From the NCBI RefSeq assembly GCF_024519285.1, contig NZ_JAMZCY010000007.1, forward strand, positions 248,001-312,000: a DNA stretch of 64,000 bases. The letters are read 5' to 3'. The stretch comes from Cohnella sp. WQ 127256 (GTDB taxonomy: Bacteria; Bacillota; Bacilli; Paenibacillales; Paenibacillaceae). The notes beneath the pieces were generated by a model. That model did no database searches and had not been told where the DNA came from. It was given only the letters and a program-made list of their open reading frames with translations. Shown here piece by piece: positions 51,539 through 59,165 of the stretch (position 1 is its first letter; each line of letters starts with the position of its first letter). The translations under genes and the position numbers were made by a program.

Positions 51539-52867
51539 ATGACAAAGCGTAAAAAGATCAAATTCGGTGCACTTGTTCACGGAGTAGGCGGTAATATATC
51601 TGGCTGGAGGCATCCGGAAGTATTACCGGACGCAAGTGTCAATTTCCCTTACTATAAAGAGCAGGTTCAAATCGCTGAATCCGGTAAAATCGATCTCGTT
51701 TTTATCGCGGATGGACTGTATATTAACGAGAAATCCATTCCTCATTTCCTGAACCGCTTTGAACCTCTAACGCTTCTGTCCGCCTTAGCTTCGGTGACGA
51801 GTAAGATTGGCCTTGTCGGCACCTTATCCACCTCCTATAGCGATCCTTTCACCGTTGCTAGGCAGTTCAGCTCTCTTGATCATTTAAGTGGTGGGCGTGC
51901 GGGGTGGAATCTGGTCACTTCTCCGCTTGAGGGGTCCGCGAAAAACTTTGGCAAGCCAGAGCATCCATCGCATGATGAACGTTACAAAATCGCGGAGGAG
52001 CACCTTGAGGTAACCCGCGGCTTGTGGGATTCATGGGAGGACGACGCTTTCGTTCGCAATAAGGAATCGGGAGTATTCTTCGATCCCTCCAAGCTACACC
52101 AGCTCGGTCACAAGGGTAAATATTTTAATGTTCAAGGTCCACTTAATATCGCGAGATCGAAGCAGGGACAGCCGGTCGTATTCCAAGCGGGTTCTTCCGA
52201 AAGTGGGAAGAATCTTGCAGGTAAAGGTGCGGATGCCGTCTTCACGGGTCATGAAACTCTGGAAGAGGCGAAGGCATTTTATAAGGATGTCAAAAGTCGC
52301 ACAGTAGCTAATGGTCGGTCGGTTGATGACATTGTTATTTTACCAGGCATTGCGCCTATTATAGGTAGAACGCAAGAGGAAGCTGAGCGCAAATATGAGG
52401 AAATCGCAAGCTTGGTTAGCATCCAGAACGCGCTTGACTTTTTAGGTCGCTTCTTCGAGCATCACGACTTCTCCCAATATCCATTGGACGAACCGTTTCC
52501 GGATATCGGGGACTTAGGAAGTAATAGCTTCCGAAGTGGTACAGATAAAATCAAAAAGACTGCGAAGGAGAAGGGGCTAACCTTACGACAGGTTGCTTTG
52601 CAATCAGCAACTCCTCGCGGGCCATTCATTGGAACAGCAGAGCATGTAGCGGACTTGATTCAGAAGTGGTACGAGGAAGAAGCAGGGGATGGCTTTATCA
52701 TTTACTCTGCATTGCCAAGTGGACTACGTGATTTCGTGGAATTGGTCATTCCGATCTTGCAGGAACGGGGCATCTATCGCACAGAGTATGAGTCCGATAC
52801 CCTGCGCGGTAATCTGGGGTTGCAGATTCCGGTTAATCGGCACACTGTTGCTCATGTAAGTAACTGA
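51539..52867 (+). CDS. FMN-dependent monooxygenase of the NtaA/SnaA/DszA family (YtnJ-like)
   Basis: 442 residues. Segments KKIKFGALVHGVGGNISGWRH, FIADGLYINE, STSYSDPFTVARQFSSLDHLSGGRAGWNLVTS, and PHPSHDERYKIAEEHLEVTRGLWDSWEDDA-type blocks define the family, which oxygenates and cleaves C-N or C-S bonds using FMNH2. In B. subtilis, YtnJ is the equivalent in the sulfur salvage operon. Together with the FMN reductase, acetyltransferase and M20 deacylase it completes a plausible S-alkylcysteine degradation route. AGGGAGGC precedes ATG 51539. Two terminators follow. Confidence 0.92.
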   Translation: MTKRKKIKFGALVHGVGGNISGWRHPEVLPDASVNFPYYKEQVQIAESGKIDLVFIADGLYINEKSIPHFLNRFEPLTLLSALASVTSKIGLVGTLSTSYSDPFTVARQFSSLDHLSGGRAGWNLVTSPLEGSAKNFGKPEHPSHDERYKIAEEHLEVTRGLWDSWEDDAFVRNKESGVFFDPSKLHQLGHKGKYFNVQGPLNIARSKQGQPVVFQAGSSESGKNLAGKGADAVFTGHETLEEAKAFYKDVKSRTVANGRSVDDIVILPGIAPIIGRTQEEAERKYEEIASLVSIQNALDFLGRFFEHHDFSQYPLDEPFPDIGDLGSNSFRSGTDKIKKTAKEKGLTLRQVALQSATPRGPFIGTAEHVADLIQKWYEEEAGDGFIIYSALPSGLRDFVELVIPILQERGIYRTEYESDTLRGNLGLQIPVNRHTVAHVSN

Positions 52868-52940
52868 GGAAGGCGCTTGAGAAGCTGCAGAAATCCTCGG
52901 TTATTATCATTTCCTGGGGAATGAATTTTCTTGAATAAGA

Positions 52941-52985
52941 GGCTAGCTTGCTTTAAAATAAAGGAAGCAATAGCCTAAAAAAATA
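52941..52985 (+). terminator. First terminator after the sulfur cluster
   Basis: GGCTA-GC-TTGCTT pairs with AAGCAA-TAGCC, followed by TAAAAAAAT. Confidence 0.7.
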
Positions 52986-52997
52986 GATTCAGGCAAT

Positions 52998-53050
52998 GGT
53001 GCCTTAGGGTCTAAGAGCGATATTCGTTCTTAGACCCTGGGCACCTTTTT
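52998..53050 (+). terminator. Second terminator after the sulfur cluster
   Basis: GGTGCC and AGGGTCTAAGA pair with TCTTAGACCCT-type and GGCACC arms ending at 53045; a TTTTT tract follows. Confidence 0.88.
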
Positions 53051-53092
53051 GTTTGTCGCGAGTATTCTTGCAACTGCAGGGTGGCTTAGATT

Positions 53093-53245
53093 GCAGCGCG
53101 CCAATTTGAGGGAATCGTCGCAGTAGTTCGGTGAAACCGAACTGTAGCGCACCAATTGGGGCATATCATCGCTGTAGTTCGATGAAACCGAACTGCAGAG
53201 CGCCAATTGGTGCAAATCCGCGCTGTAGTTCCGTGTAACCACACC
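53093..53245. repeat. Three tandem 51-bp repeats with internal hairpins
   Basis: Units start at 53093, 53144 and 53195. Each contains GCGC(A)CCAATT, a variable spacer and TAGTTCGNTGAAACCGAACT. The first two contain an 8-bp (or 7-bp) hairpin such as AGTTCGGT-GAA-ACCGAACT (53125-53143); the third is degenerate. The period equals 17 codons, so a minus-strand frame (53030-53269) reads through as a 17-residue repeat, but it has no ribosome site and its end lies in a terminator. The 450-bp gap from 52868 to 53319 holds only this, the two terminators and the leader of the eut operon. Confidence 0.8.
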
Positions 53246-53319
53246 AATAGCACCAACCAGCACCCGCAAATCCGCTACACAGTCCTAAACCAACTATTTT
53301 TTTAAATTCGTGAGGTGAG

Positions 53320-53979
53320 GTGAAGGGAGTGAACCGTCAGCCGATACGAGGAGTTCCGCTTGCAATAAGAGTCATTCCAAATGTAGATGCAAGCCTAGCG
53401 AAGCAATTGAAGCTAAGGGAGGGCATTCGCAGCCTTGGGATGTTCACTTCAACTGTTGACGATGTTGGATATACCGCGTTAGATGAAGCGACTAAGAAAG
53501 CTGCTGTTGAAGTCGTGTATGCCCGCTCTTTTTACGCGGGCTCAGGCAATGCTTCGGGTCCTCTATCAGGGGAATTCATCGGGATAATCGGTGGAGAGAA
53601 TCCTTCTGAAGTACAAAGCGGATTAGATGCTGCACTTACGCTTATGGAAAGCGGAGCGTGCTTCTATTCCTTGAATGAGGAAGGGACGCATGCATATTAC
53701 GCTCATGTCATCTCCCGGACTGGTTCGTATTTATCCAAGGTAGCGGGGATCCCCGAAGGAGAACCTTTAGCATATTTGATTGCTCCTCCTCTGGAAGCGA
53801 TGTTTGGATTGGATGCTGCGTTGAAGGCAGCGGACGTTAAGCTTTGTCAGCTATATGGCCCGCCAACAGAGACGAACTTTGCAGGAGGGCTGCTAACCGG
53901 AAGTCAATCGGCTTGCACAGCTGCAGCTGAAGCTTTTGCGAATGCGGTATATGAAGTGGCACGTGAACCGAGGAAATAA
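53320..53979 (+). CDS. eutL: Ethanolamine microcompartment shell protein EutL
   Basis: 219 residues, with two fused circularly permuted BMC domains forming a trimeric shell tile with a gated central pore. Family blocks: DDVGYTALDEATKKAAVEVVYARSFYAGSGNASGP (first half), ISRTGSYLSKVAGIPEGEPLAYLIAPPLEAMFGLDAALKAADV and PPTETNFAGGLLTG (second half). It is the first gene of the eut operon here; GTG 53320 is preceded by GAGGTGAG, and GTG 53329 is an alternative. Two terminators and a repeat array separate it from the sulfur cluster, so a promoter must lie in 53246-53319, but I cannot identify one with confidence. Confidence 0.95.
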   Translation: MKGVNRQPIRGVPLAIRVIPNVDASLAKQLKLREGIRSLGMFTSTVDDVGYTALDEATKKAAVEVVYARSFYAGSGNASGPLSGEFIGIIGGENPSEVQSGLDAALTLMESGACFYSLNEEGTHAYYAHVISRTGSYLSKVAGIPEGEPLAYLIAPPLEAMFGLDAALKAADVKLCQLYGPPTETNFAGGLLTGSQSACTAAAEAFANAVYEVAREPRK

Positions 53980-53995
53980 GGTGGGGTGATTAAGG

Positions 53996-54517
53996 TTGAT
54001 AACGAGAACGTTAGCGCTTGGAATCATCGAAACCTGGGGCGTTCCAGCACTCATTGCAGCAGCTGACGCAGCGGCCAAAACAGCCGATGTACAGGTAACG
54101 ACTTACGAGAAAGTGGATGCAGGCATCGTGACCATTTATTTGCTAGGTGATGTTGCAGCAGTAAAGACCGCTGTTGAAGCGGGGGGCGAAGCAGCAAAGC
54201 GGATAGGTAAGCTTCTTGGCACACATGTCATTCCGCGCCCAGATGCATCGGTATATGAGATGGTTAAAGCGATGCAACAGCCGCAACGTGGCATTCAACA
54301 AGTAACGAAGGAAGTCATTCCAATTGAGAGCGACACAACGGACAGTATTGATTCTGATCACATTAAAATGAAAGTGAAGGAACTCCGCAATCTGGCTTTT
54401 GCAGCACCTGATTTTCCCCTCTCGGAGAAAGAAATCAAGAAAGCGAATAAAGCTTATCTGGCGAAGCTTCTGAGCGAACGGGATAGCAGGGATGAACATG
54501 GCGGTGAATCGCCATGA
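53996..54517 (+). CDS. BMC-domain shell protein with C-terminal extension
   Basis: 173 residues. An N-terminal BMC hexamer domain (about 1-90, LALGIIETWGVPALIAAADAAAKTADVQV to HVIPRPDASV) is followed by a linker and a charged helical tail (about 120-173, with KELRNLAFAAPDFPLSEKEI). PduK and EutK are BMC proteins with C-terminal additions, but this tail is neither an iron-sulfur motif (no cysteines) nor an obvious HTH. It may bind lumen enzymes. TTG 53996 follows GGTGGGG by nine bases. It overlaps eutE by four bases. Confidence 0.9.
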   Translation: MITRTLALGIIETWGVPALIAAADAAAKTADVQVTTYEKVDAGIVTIYLLGDVAAVKTAVEAGGEAAKRIGKLLGTHVIPRPDASVYEMVKAMQQPQRGIQQVTKEVIPIESDTTDSIDSDHIKMKVKELRNLAFAAPDFPLSEKEIKKANKAYLAKLLSERDSRDEHGGESP

Positions 54518-56016
54518 AGCTAGATGGTGATTTACTAGGCATTCAGGAAGTAAGGAACATGTTACATGAGGCAAAACAAGCGCAGAAGCTCCTGGAGCAG
54601 ATGACCCAATCTGAGGTAGATGAGATTGTGACGCAAATGGCGCGATCTGCAGAAGCGGAAGCGGAGAGACTAGCGGCTCTCGCGGTGGACGAGACAGGCT
54701 TCGGATTAACAGCGGACAAAAAAGCTAAAAACCTATTCGTAGCAAAGGATGTTTACGACGCGATCAAAGATATGAAAACCGTAGGCATCATCCACAAGGA
54801 CGAGCACAAGCAGGTGTGGGAAATCGCCCAACCGATGGGTGTGGTAGCAGCGATTATCCCCTCGACGAATCCGACTTCGACGGTGCTATTCAAATGTATG
54901 ATCGCATTGAAAGCGCGGAATGCCATTGTGATAAGTCCGCATCCTTCTGCCCTTCGCTGTTCTGTGGAATCGGCGAACCTAATGCATGATGCAGCAGTTA
55001 AGGCAGGAGCACCTCCCGGTTTAATTCAATGTCTAACTCATCCGTCGATCGAAACGAGTAACGAGCTCATGAAGCACAAGCTGACGGATATCATTCTCGC
55101 AACAGGTGGGACAGCGATGGTCAAGGCGGCGTACAGCTCGGGAAAACCAGCATACGGTGTCGGCCCCGGCAACGTTCCGGTGTACATTCATCAAAGTGCG
55201 AACGTCCGACAAGCCGTTTCCCGGATCATTCAGAGTAAAACGTTTGATTATGGGACGATTTGCGCCTCTGAGCAAGCTTTAGTTGTGGATGACGCGATTA
55301 AGTCTCAACTCGTTGAGGAGCTTAAGCGACAAGGTGCTTATTTCCTTAACGAGCAGGAGAAGCAGAAGATAGCCTCAATCTTGACGGTAGGTAAAGGGAT
55401 GAATCCTAAGGTTGTAGGGAAATCCCCGCAGGTTATTGCCGCGCTGGCAGGGATAAGCATCCCCGAGAATATACGCGTGATCATTGCCGAAGAAATATCA
55501 GTTGGTCTTGCGCACCCCTTTTCCGTTGAGAAGCTGTGCCCCGTGCTTGCACTCTACACCGTGACGGATTGGCAGGAAGGCTGTAAGCGATGTATAGAGC
55601 TGTTAGAGCAAGGCGGGCTAGGTCATACACTGGGTATACATTGCGAGGATTTACCTATTATCGAAGCGTTCGGATTGGAGAAGCCAGCTTCTCGAATTGT
55701 TGTGAATACCGGTACGACTTTCGGTGGGATTGGAGCAACGACAGCGATTATGCCTTCCATGACACTTGGCTGCGGATCATTCGGAGGGAACATCACCTCT
55801 GACAATATCGGCCCGCAGCATTTGCTTAATACGAAGCGCGTTGCCTTTGGCATTCGTGAGATGCCCCAATCCACGATACCCCTTCCAGTTCAGCAGCAAG
55901 CCGAACAACGAGTCGCCGAGACGATTAGCTCAAGTGGGAATTTCGATAAGCTGGGAATTACCCGCGAAGAAGTTACGCGGATTGTTCAGAGAGTATTTGC
56001 AGAAATGCAAAAATAA
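54514..56016 (+). CDS. eutE: Acetaldehyde dehydrogenase (CoA-acylating), EutE
   Basis: 500 residues. It converts the acetaldehyde released by ethanolamine ammonia-lyase to acetyl-CoA with NAD+ inside the microcompartment. The N-terminal amphipathic helix (about 8-30, EVRNMLHEAKQAQKLLEQM) resembles encapsulation peptides. The Rossmann region includes IIPSTNPTSTVLFKCM, and the catalytic cysteine is C250 in TFDYGTICASEQA. Translation starts at an ATGA overlap with the upstream shell gene. Confidence 0.94.
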   Translation: MKLDGDLLGIQEVRNMLHEAKQAQKLLEQMTQSEVDEIVTQMARSAEAEAERLAALAVDETGFGLTADKKAKNLFVAKDVYDAIKDMKTVGIIHKDEHKQVWEIAQPMGVVAAIIPSTNPTSTVLFKCMIALKARNAIVISPHPSALRCSVESANLMHDAAVKAGAPPGLIQCLTHPSIETSNELMKHKLTDIILATGGTAMVKAAYSSGKPAYGVGPGNVPVYIHQSANVRQAVSRIIQSKTFDYGTICASEQALVVDDAIKSQLVEELKRQGAYFLNEQEKQKIASILTVGKGMNPKVVGKSPQVIAALAGISIPENIRVIIAEEISVGLAHPFSVEKLCPVLALYTVTDWQEGCKRCIELLEQGGLGHTLGIHCEDLPIIEAFGLEKPASRIVVNTGTTFGGIGATTAIMPSMTLGCGSFGGNITSDNIGPQHLLNTKRVAFGIREMPQSTIPLPVQQQAEQRVAETISSSGNFDKLGITREEVTRIVQRVFAEMQK

Positions 56017-56032
56017 AGAGGAGGAATTATAA

Positions 56033-56320
56033 ATGGCAGGAGAATTGACAGCATTAGGAATGATCGAAACAAAAGGGTTAGTGAGCTCGATTGAGGCTGC
56101 AGATGCGATGGTGAAAGCGGCTAATGTGAAGCTGATTGGCAAGGTCCATGTTGGTGGGGGGCTCGTTACAGTTATGGTGCGTGGAGACGTGGGTGCCGTG
56201 AAGGCTGCAACCGATGCAGGAGCTGCCGCAGCGGAGAAAATTGGGGAGCTTGTATCGGTGCACGTCATTCCTCGCCCGCATTCCGACATCGAATTCATTC
56301 TTCCGAAGCTTGAAGGCTAA
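56033..56320 (+). CDS. eutM: Microcompartment shell hexamer EutM
   Basis: 95 residues, one canonical BMC domain (LTALGMIETKGLVSSIEAADAMVKAANVKLIG ... VHVIPRPHSDIEFILPK). This is the major tile type of the shell facets. AGAGGAGGA precedes ATG 56033. Confidence 0.95.
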   Translation: MAGELTALGMIETKGLVSSIEAADAMVKAANVKLIGKVHVGGGLVTVMVRGDVGAVKAATDAGAAAAEKIGELVSVHVIPRPHSDIEFILPKLEG

Positions 56321-56328
56321 ACCGAGCG

Positions 56329-57129
56329 ATGGCGCACATTACGGAATTGAGCTTGCGCGCCATGCTGGGGCGGGGCAAAGGGCTCCCCAATCCTTTTCCA
56401 CTAAGCGTGGGTGACAAGCTTACTCCTGCAGCTGCCGATTTTCTGAAGCAACGAAATATTGGCTTAGTGCGGCCAAGGCAAGATGACCGAGACCGAGTCC
56501 GCGACTTAACCATCCACCCACTTATTCCTGTAGGTGTATCTGGACGACACGTTCATCTGTCAGCAGAGCATATTACTGCTTTGTTCGGTGCTGGACACAA
56601 GCTAAGACCGCTTCGCGAGCTATCCCAGAAAGGGCAATATGCTACGCAGGAAACCGTTACGATTGTCGGACCAAAGGGGAAGATCCCAGACGTGCGAATT
56701 CTCGGTCCTTCTCGTGGGACGACGCAGGTGGAGATTTCGCGAACGGATGGGTATCGAATAGGGGTGAACCCATTGGTCAGACTGTCCGGGGATATCCAAG
56801 GTACGCACGGAATTACTCTGGTGAGCCATACGGGTAGCATAATCGAGATCAAGGAAGGCTTGATCGTAGCGCGTAATCATGTTCATTTCTCTCCCGAAGA
56901 TGCGAAGCTACTCCATGTTGCTCAAGGCGATCGGCTCAAATTGCAGACGCAAAGTGAACGACCGCTTATTTTCGCAGATGTGATTGCTAGAATTAGCTCT
57001 CATTATTCACTTGAATTTCATATCGATACAGATGAGGCTAATGCCGCTCATTTGGATACGGGTCATACAGTAAGACTGATAGGGATTAACGGTAAAATGA
57101 AGGATTCCGTCGAGGGGGAGCTATCGTGA
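56329..57129 (+). CDS. pduL: Phosphotransacylase PduL/EutD-like with EutT-like N-terminal segment
   Basis: 266 residues. PduL zinc motifs are GVSGRHVHLS near 70 and IVARNHVHFSPEDAKLL near 185, so the enzyme converts acetyl-CoA and phosphate to acetyl phosphate and recycles CoA. The first 48 residues (ITELSLRAMLGRG, GDKLTPAAADFLKQRNIGLV) are not part of PduL but resemble the N terminus of EutT (ITE-LR ... LTPAA-ELL). This may be a docking or encapsulation module. ATG 56329 lies nine bases after the eutM stop and its ribosome site is weak, so coupling is likely. It overlaps the next gene by four bases. Confidence 0.9.
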   Translation: MAHITELSLRAMLGRGKGLPNPFPLSVGDKLTPAAADFLKQRNIGLVRPRQDDRDRVRDLTIHPLIPVGVSGRHVHLSAEHITALFGAGHKLRPLRELSQKGQYATQETVTIVGPKGKIPDVRILGPSRGTTQVEISRTDGYRIGVNPLVRLSGDIQGTHGITLVSHTGSIIEIKEGLIVARNHVHFSPEDAKLLHVAQGDRLKLQTQSERPLIFADVIARISSHYSLEFHIDTDEANAAHLDTGHTVRLIGINGKMKDSVEGELS

Positions 57130-57983
57130 GCATGGAAATGAAGCCAATGATTGAATCTATCGTTCGCGAGCTGTTCTACACTTGGCAACGGGATGCCGTT
57201 CAACCCCCCAAGCCTAAGGTGCTCTACATCTTCTGCGACAGTACAGCTCATGAGGCATACACGGATCATTTTATCTATTTGAGCAATAACGGTGTGTGTT
57301 ACGACATATTGTTCCTGGACGGTGAAACCTCAGCCTGGCTCGGCATGCATAAGCTTGAATGCGGTGGTGTAGGTCAGATCCTTATGGCGGATGAGTTTGC
57401 TCCCGCACCATTAGAAGTTCCACGAGATTATGAGGGTATCGTGATCCCCGAGCTTGATCTGGACAACGCGGCGCGAATCGCTCTAGGGATGAAAGGCACG
57501 ATAAAATCAGAAATTGCCTTTTCCGCACTGGTCCAAGGGAAATTTGTACTCGTTGGTGAGGATAGCTCAGGGTTAAAGCGGTCGGATCGACGAACGATGA
57601 AGACAATCGTGCTGCCGCAACCTTTCATCAACTTGTTTTCCTATTATAAGCAGGAGCTTGGGATGTATGGTGTGGAGTTTGGCGAACAAAAGCGATTGGC
57701 TGAGCTCGTTGTTCGCAAATTCCGCTTGGAGCAGGCAGAACATGTAGAACAGTCAGGAGCAGCAGTAACAGAGGCCGTCATGATCGACAGAGGCGAGGAC
57801 AACAACAACAAGAATCAACTCCCTTTCGAAGGCAAGCTAGTAAGTGCAGACTGGGTAGCTACAGAGCTAAAGAATCATCGGTTTCGTACCTTGATCATTC
57901 GTCGTCGGACTCTTATCACTGCGCTTGCGAAGGATCTGCTGAAGGCCAACGGTATTGCTGTCCAGTACGCTGACGAAGGGTGA
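57126..57983 (+). CDS. Uncharacterised eut-operon protein (flavoprotein-like)
   Basis: 285 residues. The N-terminal half alternates beta strands and helices (KVLYIFCDSTAHEAYTDHF, YDILFLDG, YEGIVIPELDLDNAARIALGM) as in Dfp/flavoprotein-type Rossmann folds. A loop at about 225-235 with DNNNKNQ leads to a C-terminal piece (GKLVSADWVATELKNHRF, then LITALAKDLLKANGI) that may bind nucleotide or help localisation. Genes like this occur between eutD and eutN in Firmicutes eut operons, without an assigned function. GTG 57126 overlaps the pduL stop. Confidence 0.75.
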   Translation: MSMEMKPMIESIVRELFYTWQRDAVQPPKPKVLYIFCDSTAHEAYTDHFIYLSNNGVCYDILFLDGETSAWLGMHKLECGGVGQILMADEFAPAPLEVPRDYEGIVIPELDLDNAARIALGMKGTIKSEIAFSALVQGKFVLVGEDSSGLKRSDRRTMKTIVLPQPFINLFSYYKQELGMYGVEFGEQKRLAELVVRKFRLEQAEHVEQSGAAVTEAVMIDRGEDNNNKNQLPFEGKLVSADWVATELKNHRFRTLIIRRRTLITALAKDLLKANGIAVQYADEG

Positions 57984-57990
57984 GATTCGG

Positions 57991-58305
57991 ATGTTTCTAG
58001 GAAGAGTCATCGGTAGCGTGTGGGCGACGCAGAAGGAAGAAGGGATGGATAATCTGAAGCTGATGGTCATACAGCCCATTGATTTCCATCATTGCAACGC
58101 CGGACATCATATCATTGCCGCGGATCGAATCGGAGCTGGAATTGGCGAGAAAGTCATCGTGTCGAGGGGAAGCCCAGCAAGAGTGCTTTTCAACCATAAG
58201 ATGGTGCCGATAGACGCTATGATTGTTGGTATTGTAGATAGCTTTGAGGTGACAGACGGGATTGAGAGGGAGGAAGAGGCATGGAACAACCGAAACAGCG
58301 GGTAA
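57991..58305 (+). CDS. eutN: Microcompartment vertex protein EutN
   Basis: 104 residues of the EutN/CcmL pentamer family: MFLGRVIGSVWATQKEEGMDNLKLMVIQPID at the start, then AADRIGAGIGEKVIVSRGSPAR and VDAMIVGIVD-type strands. Pentamers cap the vertices of the shell. ATG 57991 has GAAGGGTGAG upstream; a longer frame from 57955 only overlaps the previous gene. It overlaps eutS by 25 bases. Confidence 0.93.
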   Translation: MFLGRVIGSVWATQKEEGMDNLKLMVIQPIDFHHCNAGHHIIAADRIGAGIGEKVIVSRGSPARVLFNHKMVPIDAMIVGIVDSFEVTDGIEREEEAWNNRNSG

Positions 58306-58622
58306 TCCAGGAATATGTCCCCGGTAAGCAACTAACATTGTGTCATGTCATTGCAAATCCCGATCCAATCTTGTATTCGAAGCTAGGTCTTGAAGGCGGA
58401 ACTGCCATTGGAATTCTCACTTTAACACCAACAGAGACGGCCATTATTGCGGCAGATGTAGCAACGAAAGCCGCAAGTGTGGGAATTGGTTACTTGGATC
58501 GCTTTACGGGTTCACTTGTGATTACTGGAGAAGTATCGGCAGTGGAGATGGCATTGCGTGCGGTGAACGTGTTCCTACAAGAAAAGCTCCAATTCTCAAT
58601 CGCTTCTATTACGAGGTCATAG
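58281..58622 (+). CDS. eutS: Microcompartment shell protein EutS/PduU-like
   Basis: 113 residues, a circularly permuted BMC domain (IQEYVPGKQLTLCHVIANPDPILYSKLGL, then IGILTLTPTETAIIAADVATKAA). EutS hexamers are bent and sit at shell edges. ATG 58281 has GAGGGAGGAAGAGGC in front, within the eutN coding end. Confidence 0.94.
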   Translation: MEQPKQRVIQEYVPGKQLTLCHVIANPDPILYSKLGLEGGTAIGILTLTPTETAIIAADVATKAASVGIGYLDRFTGSLVITGEVSAVEMALRAVNVFLQEKLQFSIASITRS

Positions 58623-58625
58623 CTC

Positions 58626-59072
58626 ATGAGAAGGATCATGCTAATTGGGGCGGTGGGTTCAGGGAAGTCATCATTAATTAGAGCGTTGCTGGAGCACGAG
58701 CACCAAGTTGTTAAGACGCAAAGCTTAGTTTATCATGACAACTTAATTGATACACCTGGAGAATATACCGAGAATCCACTTTTCTATCGCTCCCTTATGG
58801 CAACCTCCCACCAGGCAGCGGCCGTATTGCTCGTGCAGGATGCGACAAAGGATAGAAATGCTTTTCCACCGGGCTTCGCTGGAGGCTTTCCTGTTCCTAC
58901 GTTTGGTGCGATTACGAAAATCGATCACCTGGATGCGAATTCCGATCAAGCGATTACCCTACTTAGGCAAGCCTTAACAGAAGGTGCAATATTCCCAACT
59001 TCAGCACATTCCAATCGTGGAATCAAAGAGCTACAGGCACATTTAGCACAATTCATGGATAAACAAAAGTAG
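58626..59072 (+). CDS. eutP: EutP/PduV-family small GTPase-like protein
   Basis: 148 residues. The P-loop is GAVGSGKS at about 8-15, a DTPGEY switch-type motif lies near 43, and the guanine-specificity motif is TKID near 98. EutP/PduV proteins bind microcompartments and have been linked to acetate kinase activity or compartment positioning. ATG 58626 is three bases after eutS. A 93-bp gap follows before the sensor kinase gene. Confidence 0.92.
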   Translation: MRRIMLIGAVGSGKSSLIRALLEHEHQVVKTQSLVYHDNLIDTPGEYTENPLFYRSLMATSHQAAAVLLVQDATKDRNAFPPGFAGGFPVPTFGAITKIDHLDANSDQAITLLRQALTEGAIFPTSAHSNRGIKELQAHLAQFMDKQK

Positions 59073-59165
59073 TAAAAATACGACAGTTTGTTTCGACAAC
59101 GAACAAGCATTTCTTATGTCAGAATAGAATCGATCGGGCAAATCCAAGACTAAGAGGGATTTTCT

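Noticed and set aside
53093..53245. CRISPR array
   Set aside because: Only three units without unique spacers of constant length between identical repeats, and no cas genes.
53030..53269. 79-codon minus-strand frame with 17-residue repeats
   Set aside because: It is produced by the 51-bp tandem repeats, begins at TTG without a ribosome site and ends within a terminator; treated as a non-coding repeat.
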